64,000 bases of DNA from Halobacterium jilantaiense (GTDB taxonomy: Archaea; Halobacteriota; Halobacteria; Halobacteriales; Halobacteriaceae): contig NZ_FOJA01000001.1 of NCBI RefSeq assembly GCF_900110535.1, forward strand, positions 1,240,001 through 1,304,000, in the 5' to 3' direction. The notes under the pieces were generated by a model. The model saw nothing but the letters and a program-made list of their open reading frames with translations. It searched no databases and had not been told where the DNA came from. The translations under genes were made by a program, and so were the position numbers. Shown one piece after another: positions 39,149-48,290 of the stretch. The number at the start of each line of letters is the position of its first letter. Position 1 is the stretch's first letter.

Positions 39149-40224
39149 CCGCAGTCATCGGGTTCCTGACCGGGCTGTTCGCCGCCGTCGACCCGTCGCT
39201 GCTGGTGGCGCTGCAGAGCGGCGTCGGCGCGGTCGGCGGAGCCGTCTTCGACGCACTCCTCTGGCTGCTCGACCAGTGGTACTGGCTGATGGACTGGGCG
39301 TACTACCTGACCGATCTGGAGATGCTGAACCCCCGCTACCGGTTCATGCACCGCGCCGTCCTAGTCGGGCTCTGCGTGGGCGTGATGGCACCGCTCATCG
39401 GGACGTTCCTCGTCCACCGCCAGCTCGCGCTCATCGGCGACGCGCTGGCCCACACCGGGTTCGCCGGGGTCGCGGTCGGGCTGTTCCTGAACGCCGTCCT
39501 CGACCTCGGCGTGTCCCCCTACCTCACCGCCGTGGTCGTCGCGATGATCGCCGCGCTGTTCATCGAGTTGATCTCGGAGACCACCGACGCCTACAACGAC
39601 GTCTCGATGGCCATCGTCCTCTCCACCGGGTTCGCGCTCGGGACGACGCTCATCAGCCTCAACGCGGGCGGGCTCGCGGTCGGCGTCAACCAGTTCCTGT
39701 TCGGGAACCTCTCGACGGTGTCCCCGCAGAGCGCGGCCATCCTTCTGGTGTTGTTCGGCGTCATCGTCGCGACCGTGACGCTGACGCGCAACCAGCTCCT
39801 GTACGTGACGTTCGACGAGACAGCCGCCGCCGTCTCCGGCATCCCCGTCAACTGGTACAACCGCGTGATGGTGATGCTCACCGCGATGGTGGTCGTCGGC
39901 GCGATGCAGATTATGGGCGTCATCCTCGTCGCCGCGATGCTCGTGGTGCCGGTCGCGGGCGCGACGCAGGTGTCCCGGAGCTTCTCGGAGTCGCTGGTCG
40001 TGTCGGTGGTGCTGGCGGAACTCGCGGTGCTGCTCGGCATCTCCGTCTCGTACTACGCGGGCGTCACCGCCGGCGGCGTCATCGTGCTCGTCGCCGTCGG
40101 TATCTACGTCTGCGCGGTCGCGCTCGGGAAAGTCCAGCGAGCCCGCAGTAGTCAGGCGACGCCCGAGACGGGGAGCATCGAGGTCGACGACGCTGACATC
40201 GGAACGGGAGCGAGCGGGGACTGA
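39145..40224 (+). CDS. znuB: Zn/Mn-type ABC importer, permease (ZnuB family)
   Basis: 359 residues. The family core starts near MHRAVLVGLCVGVMAPLIGTFLVHRQ and continues with ALIGDALAHTGFAGVAVG, the cation ABC-3 permease hallmark, and has about eight TM helices. An N-terminal extension of about 65 residues carries one extra TM and a WLLDQWYWLMDWAYYL aromatic belt. The acidic tail (GSIEVDDADIGTGASGD) is cytoplasmic in a haloarchaeon. Last gene of the trio. Confidence 0.9.
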   Translation: MTAVIGFLTGLFAAVDPSLLVALQSGVGAVGGAVFDALLWLLDQWYWLMDWAYYLTDLEMLNPRYRFMHRAVLVGLCVGVMAPLIGTFLVHRQLALIGDALAHTGFAGVAVGLFLNAVLDLGVSPYLTAVVVAMIAALFIELISETTDAYNDVSMAIVLSTGFALGTTLISLNAGGLAVGVNQFLFGNLSTVSPQSAAILLVLFGVIVATVTLTRNQLLYVTFDETAAAVSGIPVNWYNRVMVMLTAMVVVGAMQIMGVILVAAMLVVPVAGATQVSRSFSESLVVSVVLAELAVLLGISVSYYAGVTAGGVIVLVAVGIYVCAVALGKVQRARSSQATPETGSIEVDDADIGTGASGD

Positions 40225-40266
40225 CGGCGACCGGAGTACGAACGAACGACGGTTTCTGGACGGCTG

Positions 40267-41652
40267 TCAGGCGTAGGCGTCGAATTCGCGGCCGAACGCG
40301 GCGAAGTACGCGACGCCGGCGAGGCCGACGACCGTCGCCAGCGCGAACGAGAGTTCGGGGCCGGCGGTCAGAGTGGCGTCGAGGCCGGGCACCGGAACGG
40401 TCCAGTCGCCGCCGTACAGCAGGCCGCCGAGGGCGGCGCTCGGGATGACGACGGTGTTCCGGACGAGGTAGTAGGTGCCAGTGACGCGGCCGCCGGCGTC
40501 CTGCTCGGCGGGCCCGACGATGAGCGCCTTGTGGGCGGGGAGGCCCGCGAACCGCAGCCCGGAGTACGCGAACAGCGCGACGAGTACCCACTGCTCGGGG
40601 GGCGCGGAGATGAGCATGACCGGGAACGTCGCGTACACGAGGAAGCCGAGGCCGACGACGGGCTTCAGGCCGGTGCGTTCGGCGAGTTTCGAGACGGGGA
40701 CCTTGGTGAGGATGGCGACGGCCATCTCGACCGCGAGCAGGACGCCGAAGAACGCCTCGGGGGACAGCGAGACGCCGAAGCCGGTGAAGCCGACGCCGAG
40801 GTAGCGCGTGACGACGACCACGAAGAACACGTACACCATCCCGTTCGCGAACCGAATCAGGGTGTCCGCGACGAGCAGCGGGCGCAGCGTCTCGGGCATC
40901 GCGAGTAGGTCGCGCTTGATTGTGTCGAGGCCCTCGAAGGAGTCTCCGATGGTGTCCTCGGACGCGTCGTAGAGGTAGTGCTGGGCGACGGTGGCGACGG
41001 CCGCGAAGCCCGCCGCGAGCAGGAGGACGTACTGGAAGCCGACCCCGAACTCGTAGACTGCGAGCACGCCGGCGGCGATGGCGGGCCCGAGTAGGAAGCC
41101 GACGCGGCGGAATATCTCCGTGCTCGCGAACCCCATCGCGAGCCGGCTCGGGTCGACCGACTGCTTCACGATGGCGAACGTCGCGCCGAGCCCGAACGAC
41201 TTCCACGCCTGCGTCAGGAAGAGCCCGACGAACACCCAGACCCACGCGCCGACCGCCCAGCCACCGAGGTCCAGCGGCCCCAGTGCGACCTCGGGAACGG
41301 CGAACCCGGGGAGCGTCGGCGCGGCCGCCCACACGAGGAAGCCGACGGTGGTGATGACGGCGAACGCGGTGAGTGCGACCCGGGAGCCGACCCGGTCGGA
41401 GAGCGCGCCGCCCGGGTACGGGTAGACCGCCGAGATGAGGTTCCCGAGGCTGCCGTAGAGGCCGACGACCGCGCCGCCAGCGCCGAGCGTGTAGATGTAC
41501 TCGGGGACGTAGCGGGTCGTCATCTGGAAGGCGAGGCTAAACACCAGCATCGCCACCGACAGCACGAGCACGTCCGGTTCCAGCGCGAAGAACTGCCGGT
41601 AGGAGTCGAACGCGTCCACCTCGCCGGACTCCTCGGCGGCGCTGTCTGCCAT
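40267..41652 (-). CDS. major facilitator superfamily transporter
   Basis: 461 residues from ATG 41652 (GTG 41664 would add four residues). Twelve or so TM segments. The conserved loop GGALSDRVGSRVALT between TM2 and TM3 is the MFS motif A (G-x3-D-R-x-G-R), and a second copy-like KVPVSKLAERTGLKP lies in the C-half. The central cytoplasmic loop is QHYLYDASEDTIGDSFEGLDTIK. The substrate is not evident. Convergent with the importer permease (42 nt apart), so not part of it. Confidence 0.85.
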   Translation of the reverse strand: MADSAAEESGEVDAFDSYRQFFALEPDVLVLSVAMLVFSLAFQMTTRYVPEYIYTLGAGGAVVGLYGSLGNLISAVYPYPGGALSDRVGSRVALTAFAVITTVGFLVWAAAPTLPGFAVPEVALGPLDLGGWAVGAWVWVFVGLFLTQAWKSFGLGATFAIVKQSVDPSRLAMGFASTEIFRRVGFLLGPAIAAGVLAVYEFGVGFQYVLLLAAGFAAVATVAQHYLYDASEDTIGDSFEGLDTIKRDLLAMPETLRPLLVADTLIRFANGMVYVFFVVVVTRYLGVGFTGFGVSLSPEAFFGVLLAVEMAVAILTKVPVSKLAERTGLKPVVGLGFLVYATFPVMLISAPPEQWVLVALFAYSGLRFAGLPAHKALIVGPAEQDAGGRVTGTYYLVRNTVVIPSAALGGLLYGGDWTVPVPGLDATLTAGPELSFALATVVGLAGVAYFAAFGREFDAYA

Positions 41653-41793
41653 GCGTACCGGCACTCACCGAACCACGAAAAACCCCGTGCCGTCGCCGGA
41701 TACCGTGGCGAACGTAGTCGTCGGATGGTCTCCAGACCCCGCGCGTGGTGCTCGTGCGCAACGGTTTTCGGCTCCCGCCGGCTATCGTCGTGC

Positions 41794-42441
41794 ATGGACC
41801 GCGACGCCGCCGTCGACCGGGTCGAAGCGCTGCTCGACACGGTCGTCGACGAGGAGATGCCGGTGCCCGTCCGCGAGGTCTGGGTGTACGGCGACGTGGC
41901 GCTGGGCCTCGACCCCGTCGACCGCCTCGACGTCTACCTCACGAAGGACGTCCTGTTGCGGGGCGACGACGCCGACCGCGCCGACGAGTTCGAGCGCGAG
42001 TACGGCGTCGCCGGCGTCGGGAAGACGGTGCGGGCGTCCTGGGCGGACGACCACCCCGAACACTTGCGCGCGAACGAGAACGGCCACGTCGCGCCCGAGC
42101 GCTGTCTCGCCGCGCACCTCGTGGACGACGACGAACCCATCCACCTCGAAGTCTGCAACGCCGGCTTCGAGGACAACGTCACCCAGCGTCTGGAGGGCGC
42201 GCTCGCCACGGAGACCTACGAGCACGTCCTCGACCCCCGCGGCGTCTGCCTGTACGCCGAGGGGCACCGCGGCGAGGACGCCCTCCAGAAGCTCCGGGAC
42301 GGCGAGCTCGTCTTCCCGACGCTGCCGGACGCCCTGGAGATGCTGGGTGCCGACGACGACGAAGCCGAGTTGGCCGCCGAAGCCGTCGAAGCCAGCCGCG
42401 AGCGCGCGACGGGCGCGACGGTACGCGGCGACGTAGTTTGA
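41794..42441 (+). CDS. nucleotidyltransferase-like haloarchaeal protein (DUF7095-type)
   Basis: 215 residues. The N-terminus has REVWVYGDVALGLDPVDRLDVYL, in which the G-D ... D-x-D text resembles the G-S-x(9)-D-x-D core of minimal nucleotidyltransferases, although the Ser is replaced by Asp. Acidic throughout. I recall this haloarchaeal family as DUF7095, unverified. The catalytic role is doubtful because the G-S pair is absent. The TATA-like CGGTTTTCGGC lies about 30 nt upstream. Monocistronic, ends at two overlapping hairpins. Confidence 0.65.
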   Translation: MDRDAAVDRVEALLDTVVDEEMPVPVREVWVYGDVALGLDPVDRLDVYLTKDVLLRGDDADRADEFEREYGVAGVGKTVRASWADDHPEHLRANENGHVAPERCLAAHLVDDDEPIHLEVCNAGFEDNVTQRLEGALATETYEHVLDPRGVCLYAEGHRGEDALQKLRDGELVFPTLPDALEMLGADDDEAELAAEAVEASRERATGATVRGDVV

Positions 42442-42449
42442 AGGAGGGA

Positions 42450-42486
42450 GCCGGGACCAGTCCCGGCGTGACCTGACGCCACGCCG
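42450..42486. terminator. two overlapping hairpins between convergent genes
   Basis: First: GCCGGGAC and GTCCCGGC, 8-bp arms with 2 nt between (42450-42467). Second: CGGCGTG and CACGCCG, 7-bp arms with a 9-nt loop (42464-42486). The two share bases, so only one can form at a time. Located between the nucleotidyltransferase-like gene and the leftward aminopeptidase. Confidence 0.5.
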
Positions 42487-42551
42487 GCCGGGGGCGGCGG
42501 GAGCGCGGCAGTCCCGGTCGGACGCGACGCCGCCTGTTCGCTACCCGTGAG

Positions 42552-43649
42552 CTACGCTTCCGACTGAAAGCCGTCCTCGAAGACGAACGTCCCGTTTCGC
42601 TGCACCACGTCGCCGTCGATTTCGATGTACGAGTCCTCGCTCATGTCCACAATCATGTCCATGTGGACCGCGGAGTCGTTGAACTCGCTGTCCTCGGGGA
42701 CGCACTCGTCGATGGCCGCGCCGACGGCGAGGTGGACGGTGTCGCCCGTCTTCTCGTCGAACAGCATGTTGTACGTGAACTGGTCGATGGCTCGGTTCAT
42801 GCCGATGCCGAGTTCGCCGAGGCGGCGCGCGCCCTCGTCCGTATCGAGGATGCTCGACAGAACGTCCTCGTTCTTCTCGGCCGCGTGGTCCACGACTTCG
42901 CCGTCCTCGAACGTCAGTGAGACGCCTTCGATTTCGTTGCCCTGCCGCATCAGCGGCTTGTCGAAGTACACCTCGCCCTCGACGGAGTCCGGAACGGGCG
43001 ACGTGAACACTTCGCCGGCGGGCATGTTGTGGTCGCCGTCGTCGTTGATTGCCCGCATGCCGTCGACGCGCATCGTCAGGTCGGTGGTGTCGCCGGAGAC
43101 GACACGCACCTCGTCGGCGGGGTCGAGAAGCTCGACCATCTGGGCCTGGAACGCGCTCTGCTCGCCCCAGTCCTTGTTCACGGCGTCGTAGACGAACTCC
43201 TCGTAGGCTGGCGTGGCCATCTCGGCCTGCTGCGCCCCCGCCGCAGTCGGGTGCGTGGTGATGACCCAGCGGGTGCCGAGGCGTTCCTCTAGGACCGGCT
43301 GGTGGGCGCGGCTGCCCGCCTGAGCCTTCTCCGGCGGCACGTCGCTCGTCTCGAAGGGATTGGGGCCGCCGCCGACGAGGAACACCACGTCGGTCTCCTC
43401 CATCGCGGCGAGCTCGTGGTCTTTCGTCGTGTAGTCGTCCTCGTCCATCGCCTGCGCGTACGCTCGGGACGCCTTCGGGAGGCTCCACGACAGCGACGGT
43501 CGCGCGCCGCGCTCGCCCAGCGCCTCGTACAGCGCGACGACGAGGTCTTCGGCGTGCTTGCTCGCTCCAATCTGGACCATGTCGCCTCGCTGCACGTCGG
43601 CGCAGTGGTCGACGAGAATCTCCGCGTGCTGTCGCACTCGCTCGTCCAT
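42552..43649 (-). CDS. M29-family aminopeptidase, copy A
   Basis: 365 residues. The M29 (AmpS/AmpT) layout is evident: GELGIGMNRAIDQFTYNMLF, LFDEKTGDTVHLAVG and the metal-binding AVHMDMIVDM near the C-terminus. M29 peptidases are dimetal enzymes that remove N-terminal residues from peptides, with activity in many cations. Cytoplasmic, no signal. A second gene of the same family lies upstream on the same strand after 81 nt. The TATA-like CATAAGAC lies about 25-28 nt before the start. Confidence 0.9.
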   Translation of the reverse strand: MDERVRQHAEILVDHCADVQRGDMVQIGASKHAEDLVVALYEALGERGARPSLSWSLPKASRAYAQAMDEDDYTTKDHELAAMEETDVVFLVGGGPNPFETSDVPPEKAQAGSRAHQPVLEERLGTRWVITTHPTAAGAQQAEMATPAYEEFVYDAVNKDWGEQSAFQAQMVELLDPADEVRVVSGDTTDLTMRVDGMRAINDDGDHNMPAGEVFTSPVPDSVEGEVYFDKPLMRQGNEIEGVSLTFEDGEVVDHAAEKNEDVLSSILDTDEGARRLGELGIGMNRAIDQFTYNMLFDEKTGDTVHLAVGAAIDECVPEDSEFNDSAVHMDMIVDMSEDSYIEIDGDVVQRNGTFVFEDGFQSEA

Positions 43650-43730
43650 ACACGCACCTGTTCCGCCGCCGGCATAAGACTGGGAGAACCGGAACTCGGA
43701 TGCCAGCGGTTTATTTCCGTGCCCGTGAGG

Positions 43731-44828
43731 TCACAGTTCGTCGTCGAAGCCGTCCTCGAAGACGAACGTGCCGTTCCGCTGGACAACGTCGCCGTCGATT
43801 TCGATGTACGAGTCCTCGCTCATGTCGACGATCATGTCCTTGTGGATTGCGCTGCGGTTCTGTTCGTTGTCCGGAGCGACGGTGTCGTCGTAGGCCCGAC
43901 CGAGTGCGAGGTGGATGGTGTCGCCCATCTTCTCGTCGAACAGCATGTTGTACGTGAACCGGTCGATGTCCCGGTTCATCCCGATGCCGAGTTCGCCGAC
44001 GCGACGCGCCCCGTCGTCGGTGTCGAGTGTTGCGGCGAGTACGTCGGCGTGCTGGTCGGCGTCGTGCGCGACGACTTCGCCGCCCTCGAATTCGAGGGAC
44101 GCGCCCTCGATTTCGCGGCCCTGTGACAGCACCGGCTTGTCGAAGCGAACGGACCCGTCCACGGAGTCCGGAATCGGCGCGGTGAACACCTCGCCCCCGG
44201 GGAGGTTGGTGCGGCCGTCGTCGTTCTTGACGGGGTTGTCGCCGGTGCGCATCCTGATGTCCGTCTCGTCGCCGGCGACGATGCGGACCTCGTCACCGGC
44301 TTCCAGAAGCTCGACCATCTGCGCCTGAAACTCGCGCTGTTCTGCCCAGTCTTTGTCGATGGCGCTCCAGACGAAGTCCTGGTAGTCGTCGGTGCCCATC
44401 TCGGCTTTCTGCGCCCGCCCCGGCGCGGGGAACTGCGTCCCGACCCACTCGGTGTTCATCTGGGCGTCCTGGAGGGGTTCGTTGACTTTCGCGAACGCCT
44501 GCATGTCTTCGGGGTCCATGCCGCTCATCTCGGCGACGTTCTCGCCGCCGCGGATGCCGATGAAGACGTCACAGGCCTCGAGGAACGCGAGCGCGTGGGC
44601 CGGCGTTTCGAAGTCGTCGGCGTCGACGGCTTCGGCGAACGCCCGGACGGCCCGAGTGGGGAGACTGAGGCCGACCGGTATCCCACCGCGCTCCCCGATC
44701 TTCTCGTAGAGCGCGACTTCGAGGGGTTCGGCGACGGCGGGCGCGTTCACGCCGACCATGTCTCCTCGGTCGATGTCGGTACAGTGGTCGACGAGCAACT
44801 CGGCGTGTGACTCGATGCGGGGGTCCAT
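43731..44828 (-). CDS. M29-family aminopeptidase, copy B
   Basis: 365 residues, identical in length to copy A. The same motifs recur: GELGIGMNRDIDRFTYNMLF, LFDEKMGDTIHLALG and AIHKDMIVDMSEDSYIEI. The two proteins match throughout, most strongly in the C-terminal 110 residues, so this is a tandem duplication. Met/Lys differences around the metal site (HMDM versus HKDM) could alter specificity. Its own promoter probably lies in the 54-nt gap to the methyltransferase (AAAAAATGTTTCC). Confidence 0.9.
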   Translation of the reverse strand: MDPRIESHAELLVDHCTDIDRGDMVGVNAPAVAEPLEVALYEKIGERGGIPVGLSLPTRAVRAFAEAVDADDFETPAHALAFLEACDVFIGIRGGENVAEMSGMDPEDMQAFAKVNEPLQDAQMNTEWVGTQFPAPGRAQKAEMGTDDYQDFVWSAIDKDWAEQREFQAQMVELLEAGDEVRIVAGDETDIRMRTGDNPVKNDDGRTNLPGGEVFTAPIPDSVDGSVRFDKPVLSQGREIEGASLEFEGGEVVAHDADQHADVLAATLDTDDGARRVGELGIGMNRDIDRFTYNMLFDEKMGDTIHLALGRAYDDTVAPDNEQNRSAIHKDMIVDMSEDSYIEIDGDVVQRNGTFVFEDGFDDEL

Positions 44829-44882
44829 CGCGTGGGGTGTCGCAGGGCCACAGAAAAAATGTTTCCAGAACGACCATTCTGT

Positions 44883-45686
44883 CTACGTCCTGTCATTCGG
44901 GACGCGGCCGACCGTCACGTAGAACGGCACGGTCTCGCGGCGCACGTACTCGCCGGCCTGCATCTGCGTGACGACCTCGCGGCCCATCTCCCGCCACGCC
45001 GCCCGCAGGTCGTCGTAGGCGTCGTCGGCGAGGCCGCCGGCGGCGAGTTCGGGGCGCTGGTCGGCCAACCGTTCGCCGGTGGCTTTCCGCGCCGCCGCCT
45101 CCAGCGCGGCGTCGTCGTAGGGCGGTTCGGTGACTCTGGTGTGGTCGTAGCGCGTCGTCGAGACGTCAACGAGGCCCGCGTCTTCGAGGAGCGCTGCGGC
45201 GTCCGCGCCGAGCGCCACGTCCGTCCCGACGCCGTCGACGTAGAACCGGCGGGCGCGCGCCGACAGCCTCGTCTCCGCGTCGACGGTCGAGTCGACCGCG
45301 ACCGCGCCGTTGTCGGGCTCCACGACGGCGACCAGTTCCGAGGAGACGCGAGCGAACTCCCGGACGGCGGCAGCCGGGTCGGGGAGATTGATGAGCAGCG
45401 CCTGGCAGGCGACGAGGTCGCAGGCGTCCTCTCGGACGGGCAGGCGCGTGGCGTCGCCGGCCAGCCGGTGGTCGGCGTCGGCGTGGTCGAGCAGCCGCGG
45501 GTCGGCGTCCAGCGCGACCACCTCGGCGGGCGACTCCTCGGCGAGCACGCGCGTCAGTTCGCCCGTCCCCGCGCCGACGTCGAGGATGCGAGAGCGCCCG
45601 GGGAGGTCGAGAGCGGCGAGCGCGTCGCGGTCGCTCCACATGCCGCGGCGCGTCTCGGTGAGGTAGTCGGCACTGAACTCGCGCAC
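44883..45686 (-). CDS. class I SAM-dependent methyltransferase
   Basis: 267 residues from ATG 45686. SAM motif I ILDVGAGTGELT at about 34-45, motif II acidic end VALDADPRLL, motif III-like DATRLPVREDACDLV and VACQALLINLPDP. The C-terminal 100 residues (PPYDDAALEAAARKATGERL and after) have no named domain. The substrate is unclear; the Rossmann type fits UbiE/small molecule methyltransferases. The TATA-like AGTTTTTCGCC lies about 28 nt before the start. The 205-nt gap upstream carries a purine-rich run (near 45696-45740) and no gene. Confidence 0.82.
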   Translation of the reverse strand: MREFSADYLTETRRGMWSDRDALAALDLPGRSRILDVGAGTGELTRVLAEESPAEVVALDADPRLLDHADADHRLAGDATRLPVREDACDLVACQALLINLPDPAAAVREFARVSSELVAVVEPDNGAVAVDSTVDAETRLSARARRFYVDGVGTDVALGADAAALLEDAGLVDVSTTRYDHTRVTEPPYDDAALEAAARKATGERLADQRPELAAGGLADDAYDDLRAAWREMGREVVTQMQAGEYVRRETVPFYVTVGRVPNDRT

Positions 45687-45891
45687 GAACGGAGCGGAAG
45701 GGGGGAAGGGGCGAAAAACTGACGGGTCGGGGTTGGGGGGACGTCCGCCGCGCGCCCGGCGCGTTCGCGGCGACCGGGAGCAGGGGGATGGCAGGCGGAC
45801 GCACCTGAACTGTCACGCGCCTCGGACTTAGTACCGACCTAGGCTGAAACAGACGTTTGACAGAGTACGAGGACGGGCCGTCCACCGGGCG

Positions 45892-46725
45892 CTACTCGCG
45901 GAGCGTTCGGACGCGGTCGATGTTCCACGCGAAGCCCTTGCCGTCCTCGTTCGGCGTCTCGAGCACGAGCGGGACGTCGTGGTCGACGATGCCGTCGTGG
46001 TTGACGAACGCGCGCATGCCGTCCTCGCCGATGAGACCCTCGCCGATGTGGGCGTGCTCGTCTTTGTTCGTGCCGCAGTCGTGTTTCGAGTCGTTGAGGT
46101 GGACACACGCCAGCTGCTCGAAGCCGACGACGTCGTCGAACTCGGAGAGGGTGTCCGCGACGGCGTCCGGCGTCGAGAGGTCGTAGCCCGCGGCGAACGC
46201 GTGGGCGGTGTCCAGACAGACGCCGAGGTCATGCTCGGACTCCGCGAGGACGTACGCCAGGTGCTCGAAGTCGCCGCCGAGTTTCGTGCCTGACCCAGCG
46301 TCGCTCTCCACCAACACCGTCACGCCGTCGGGAATGTCGAGTTCGTCAAGCGCGCTCACGGCGTTGTCCAGACCCTGGTCGACGCCCGCACCGGTGTGTG
46401 CGCCCAGGTGGACGTTCACGTACGGGATGTCGAGCTTGTCGGCAGCGTCGACCTCCTTCTGCATGCTGTCGACGGACTTCTCGCGGAGGTCGTCCTTCGG
46501 CGTGCAGAGGTTCACGAGGTACGACGAGTGGATGACCCACGGGCCGTCGAGGTCTGCGGCCGTCCCGTCGCGGAACGCCGCCGCCTCGTCGTCGCCGACG
46601 TTCGGGTCCTGCCAGACCTGCGGCGAGTGGGTGAATATCTGGCCGCAGTTCCCGCCGACGTCCAGTTCGTTCCCGACGGCGTTGTCGATTCCGCCGGCGA
46701 TAGAGACGTGTGCTCCGACGCGCAT
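45892..46725 (-). CDS. nfo: deoxyribonuclease IV (endonuclease IV, AP endonuclease)
   Basis: 277 residues. The endonuclease IV fold is clear from [52 protein letters not shown] and [24 protein letters not shown], which supply the Zn ligands (His, Glu, Asp, His, Glu and His). It cuts 5' to abasic sites in base-excision repair. The length is standard. Divergent from the peroxiredoxin gene with 80 nt between. A repair gene next to a peroxide-handling gene is plausible for oxidative stress, but no shared regulation was seen. Confidence 0.93.
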   Translation of the reverse strand: MRVGAHVSIAGGIDNAVGNELDVGGNCGQIFTHSPQVWQDPNVGDDEAAAFRDGTAADLDGPWVIHSSYLVNLCTPKDDLREKSVDSMQKEVDAADKLDIPYVNVHLGAHTGAGVDQGLDNAVSALDELDIPDGVTVLVESDAGSGTKLGGDFEHLAYVLAESEHDLGVCLDTAHAFAAGYDLSTPDAVADTLSEFDDVVGFEQLACVHLNDSKHDCGTNKDEHAHIGEGLIGEDGMRAFVNHDGIVDHDVPLVLETPNEDGKGFAWNIDRVRTLRE

Positions 46726-46805
46726 ACGTCACCCTGCGACCGACTCGACTTAGCGGCTTCGAAGCACACGCAACGCCTATGCGTCGCCGGTGCCCTGTGG
46801 CGTCT

Positions 46806-47339
46806 ATGGCCTCCGACGACGTGCTCGCGGTCGGCGACGGCGTGCCGGACGTGACCGCGGACCTTGTGCGGCACGACGGCAGCGTCGAGACGACTCCACT
46901 GGCGGAGCTGTACGCCGACGGGCCGCTGCTCGTCGTCTTCTACACGAACGACTTCAGCCCGGACTGCGTCGACGAGTGGTGTGCGTTCCGGGACTACGGT
47001 TGGTTCACGTCGTCGGGTGACGTCTCCGTCGTCGGGTCGAGCAAGTCCCGGGTGGCCACCCACCGGAAGTTCATCGACTACCTCGACATCGACTTCCCGC
47101 TGTACTCGGACCGAGACCTCGCCATATCGGACGCGTTCGGCGTCAGCTACCGGACGTTCAAGGTGTTCCCGCGGTCGAAGCGGTCGGTGTTCCTCCTCGA
47201 CGGCGACGGCGTCGTCCGGTACCGATGGGTGGGCGACCACCCCCTCGACCCGACCCGGGACCAGCCGCCGCTGGACGAGATTCGGGGTGCCGTCGAGGAG
47301 CTCTTCGGCGACGAACCGCAGACGTTCGGCTTCAACTAG
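46806..47339 (+). CDS. peroxiredoxin/redoxin
   Basis: 177 residues. Thioredoxin-like fold with the peroxidatic cysteine Cys54 in NDFSPDCVDEWC and a second Cys59 five residues on, the BCP (bacterioferritin comigratory protein) type of peroxiredoxin. Later motifs: FPLYSDRDLAISDAFGV and VFLLDGDGVVRYRWVGDHP. Cytoplasmic. Reduces peroxides with thiols. The C-terminal 4 nt overlap the convergent lipoate-ligase-like gene. Confidence 0.85.
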   Translation: MASDDVLAVGDGVPDVTADLVRHDGSVETTPLAELYADGPLLVVFYTNDFSPDCVDEWCAFRDYGWFTSSGDVSVVGSSKSRVATHRKFIDYLDIDFPLYSDRDLAISDAFGVSYRTFKVFPRSKRSVFLLDGDGVVRYRWVGDHPLDPTRDQPPLDEIRGAVEELFGDEPQTFGFN

Positions 47340-48148
47340 GCGTCGGTGGGGTCGGTGCGCTCGCGCGTCCAGTCGTCGGTCGCGTACTTCTCGTCGGCGA
47401 GTTCGCGGGCGGCGTCGAGCTCGTCGTCGGTCCACTCGCCGACAGACGCGTCACACCACGACTGGAGCGCGTCTTCGAGAGCGGCGACGGCGTCCTCGCG
47501 GGAGATGTCGGCCTGCTCGCGGATGCTCGTCACGCGCTCCCGGAACTCGGACTCGCCGACGCCCGGGTCCGCGAACACGCCGAGGTGGTGGTCGACCGCG
47601 AGGTCGTAGGACAGCGAGCCGTGCTGGATGACGGCGTCGCGGGTGCGGTACTGGGCGTTCCCGGCGATTTTCTTCCCGCCGGCGACCATGTCGTGGGCGG
47701 GGTGGAGCGCGCGCAGGTAACACGCCGGTTCGTGGAGCGCCGGGTGCTCCTCGCCGACGAACTGCGCGTCCACGCCCATCTCGTGGAAGGCGTCGAGGAT
47801 GGGCTCGCAGAGGAGGTCGTAGCACTCCATCAGGTCCCCGGGGAGTTCGTCGGCCGGCCCCACGACGCTGTAGGAGATGTCCGCGGACTCGTCGTGGTAG
47901 ATGCCACCGCCGCCGGTCTGCCGGCGCGTCACGTCGACGCCCTCGCAGTCGGCGTACGCCCAGTCGACGGAGTCGGCGGCCTGCCGGTACCCCATCGAGA
48001 GCGTCGACGGCGACCACTGGTAGACGCGGACGGTCCGCGGGCCGCCGCCGGCCGCCGTCTCCGCGGCGACCTCTTCGAGCGCCATCTGCATCGGGCCGTC
48101 GCGGGCCTGTTCCGGTATCAGTCGCCACTCCCGGTCGGCGAGAGCCAT
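47336..48148 (-). CDS. lipoate-protein ligase A-like protein
   Basis: 270 residues. The biotin/lipoate ligase fold is recognisable: GPMQMALEEV, WSPSTLSMGYRQ, VTRRQTGGGGIYHDESADISYSV (the RRxTGGG motif), GGKKIAGNAQYRTRDAVIQHGSL. The KKIAGNAQ Lys is the active-site residue type. Haloarchaeal lipoate ligases of this type act on 2-oxoacid dehydrogenase E2 and glycine-cleavage H; whether this one transfers lipoate or octanoate cannot be told. Its 3' end overlaps the peroxiredoxin gene by 4 nt. Confidence 0.87.
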   Translation of the reverse strand: MALADREWRLIPEQARDGPMQMALEEVAAETAAGGGPRTVRVYQWSPSTLSMGYRQAADSVDWAYADCEGVDVTRRQTGGGGIYHDESADISYSVVGPADELPGDLMECYDLLCEPILDAFHEMGVDAQFVGEEHPALHEPACYLRALHPAHDMVAGGKKIAGNAQYRTRDAVIQHGSLSYDLAVDHHLGVFADPGVGESEFRERVTSIREQADISREDAVAALEDALQSWCDASVGEWTDDELDAARELADEKYATDDWTRERTDPTDA

Positions 48149-48258
48149 ACCACGCGTTCCACGGCGAGTGGCAAAAGCGGTTCGTCACCCTGTGGTCGTG
48201 ACGAGGCCGGACAGGACCGGACGATTCACCCCTCGGAACTGGCGCGACCGGGTTCGGG

Positions 48259-48265
48259 TTATATG
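48259..48265 (+). promoter_or_regulatory. TATA-like box of halorhodopsin
   Basis: TTATATG, centred 29 nt before ATG 48291, so the transcript has 0-3 leader nucleotides. No clear Bat-type upstream site was recognised by eye in the 142-nt gap. Confidence 0.6.
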
Positions 48266-48290
48266 TACCTGTGCTACGTGCTGACAAAAC

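Noticed and set aside
45696-45740. Purine-rich run upstream of the methyltransferase gene as a G-quadruplex or RNA gene
   Set aside because: The G-runs are irregular, and no stem or tRNA/sRNA-like structure was found by eye. It is compatible with a TATA-containing promoter on the minus strand.
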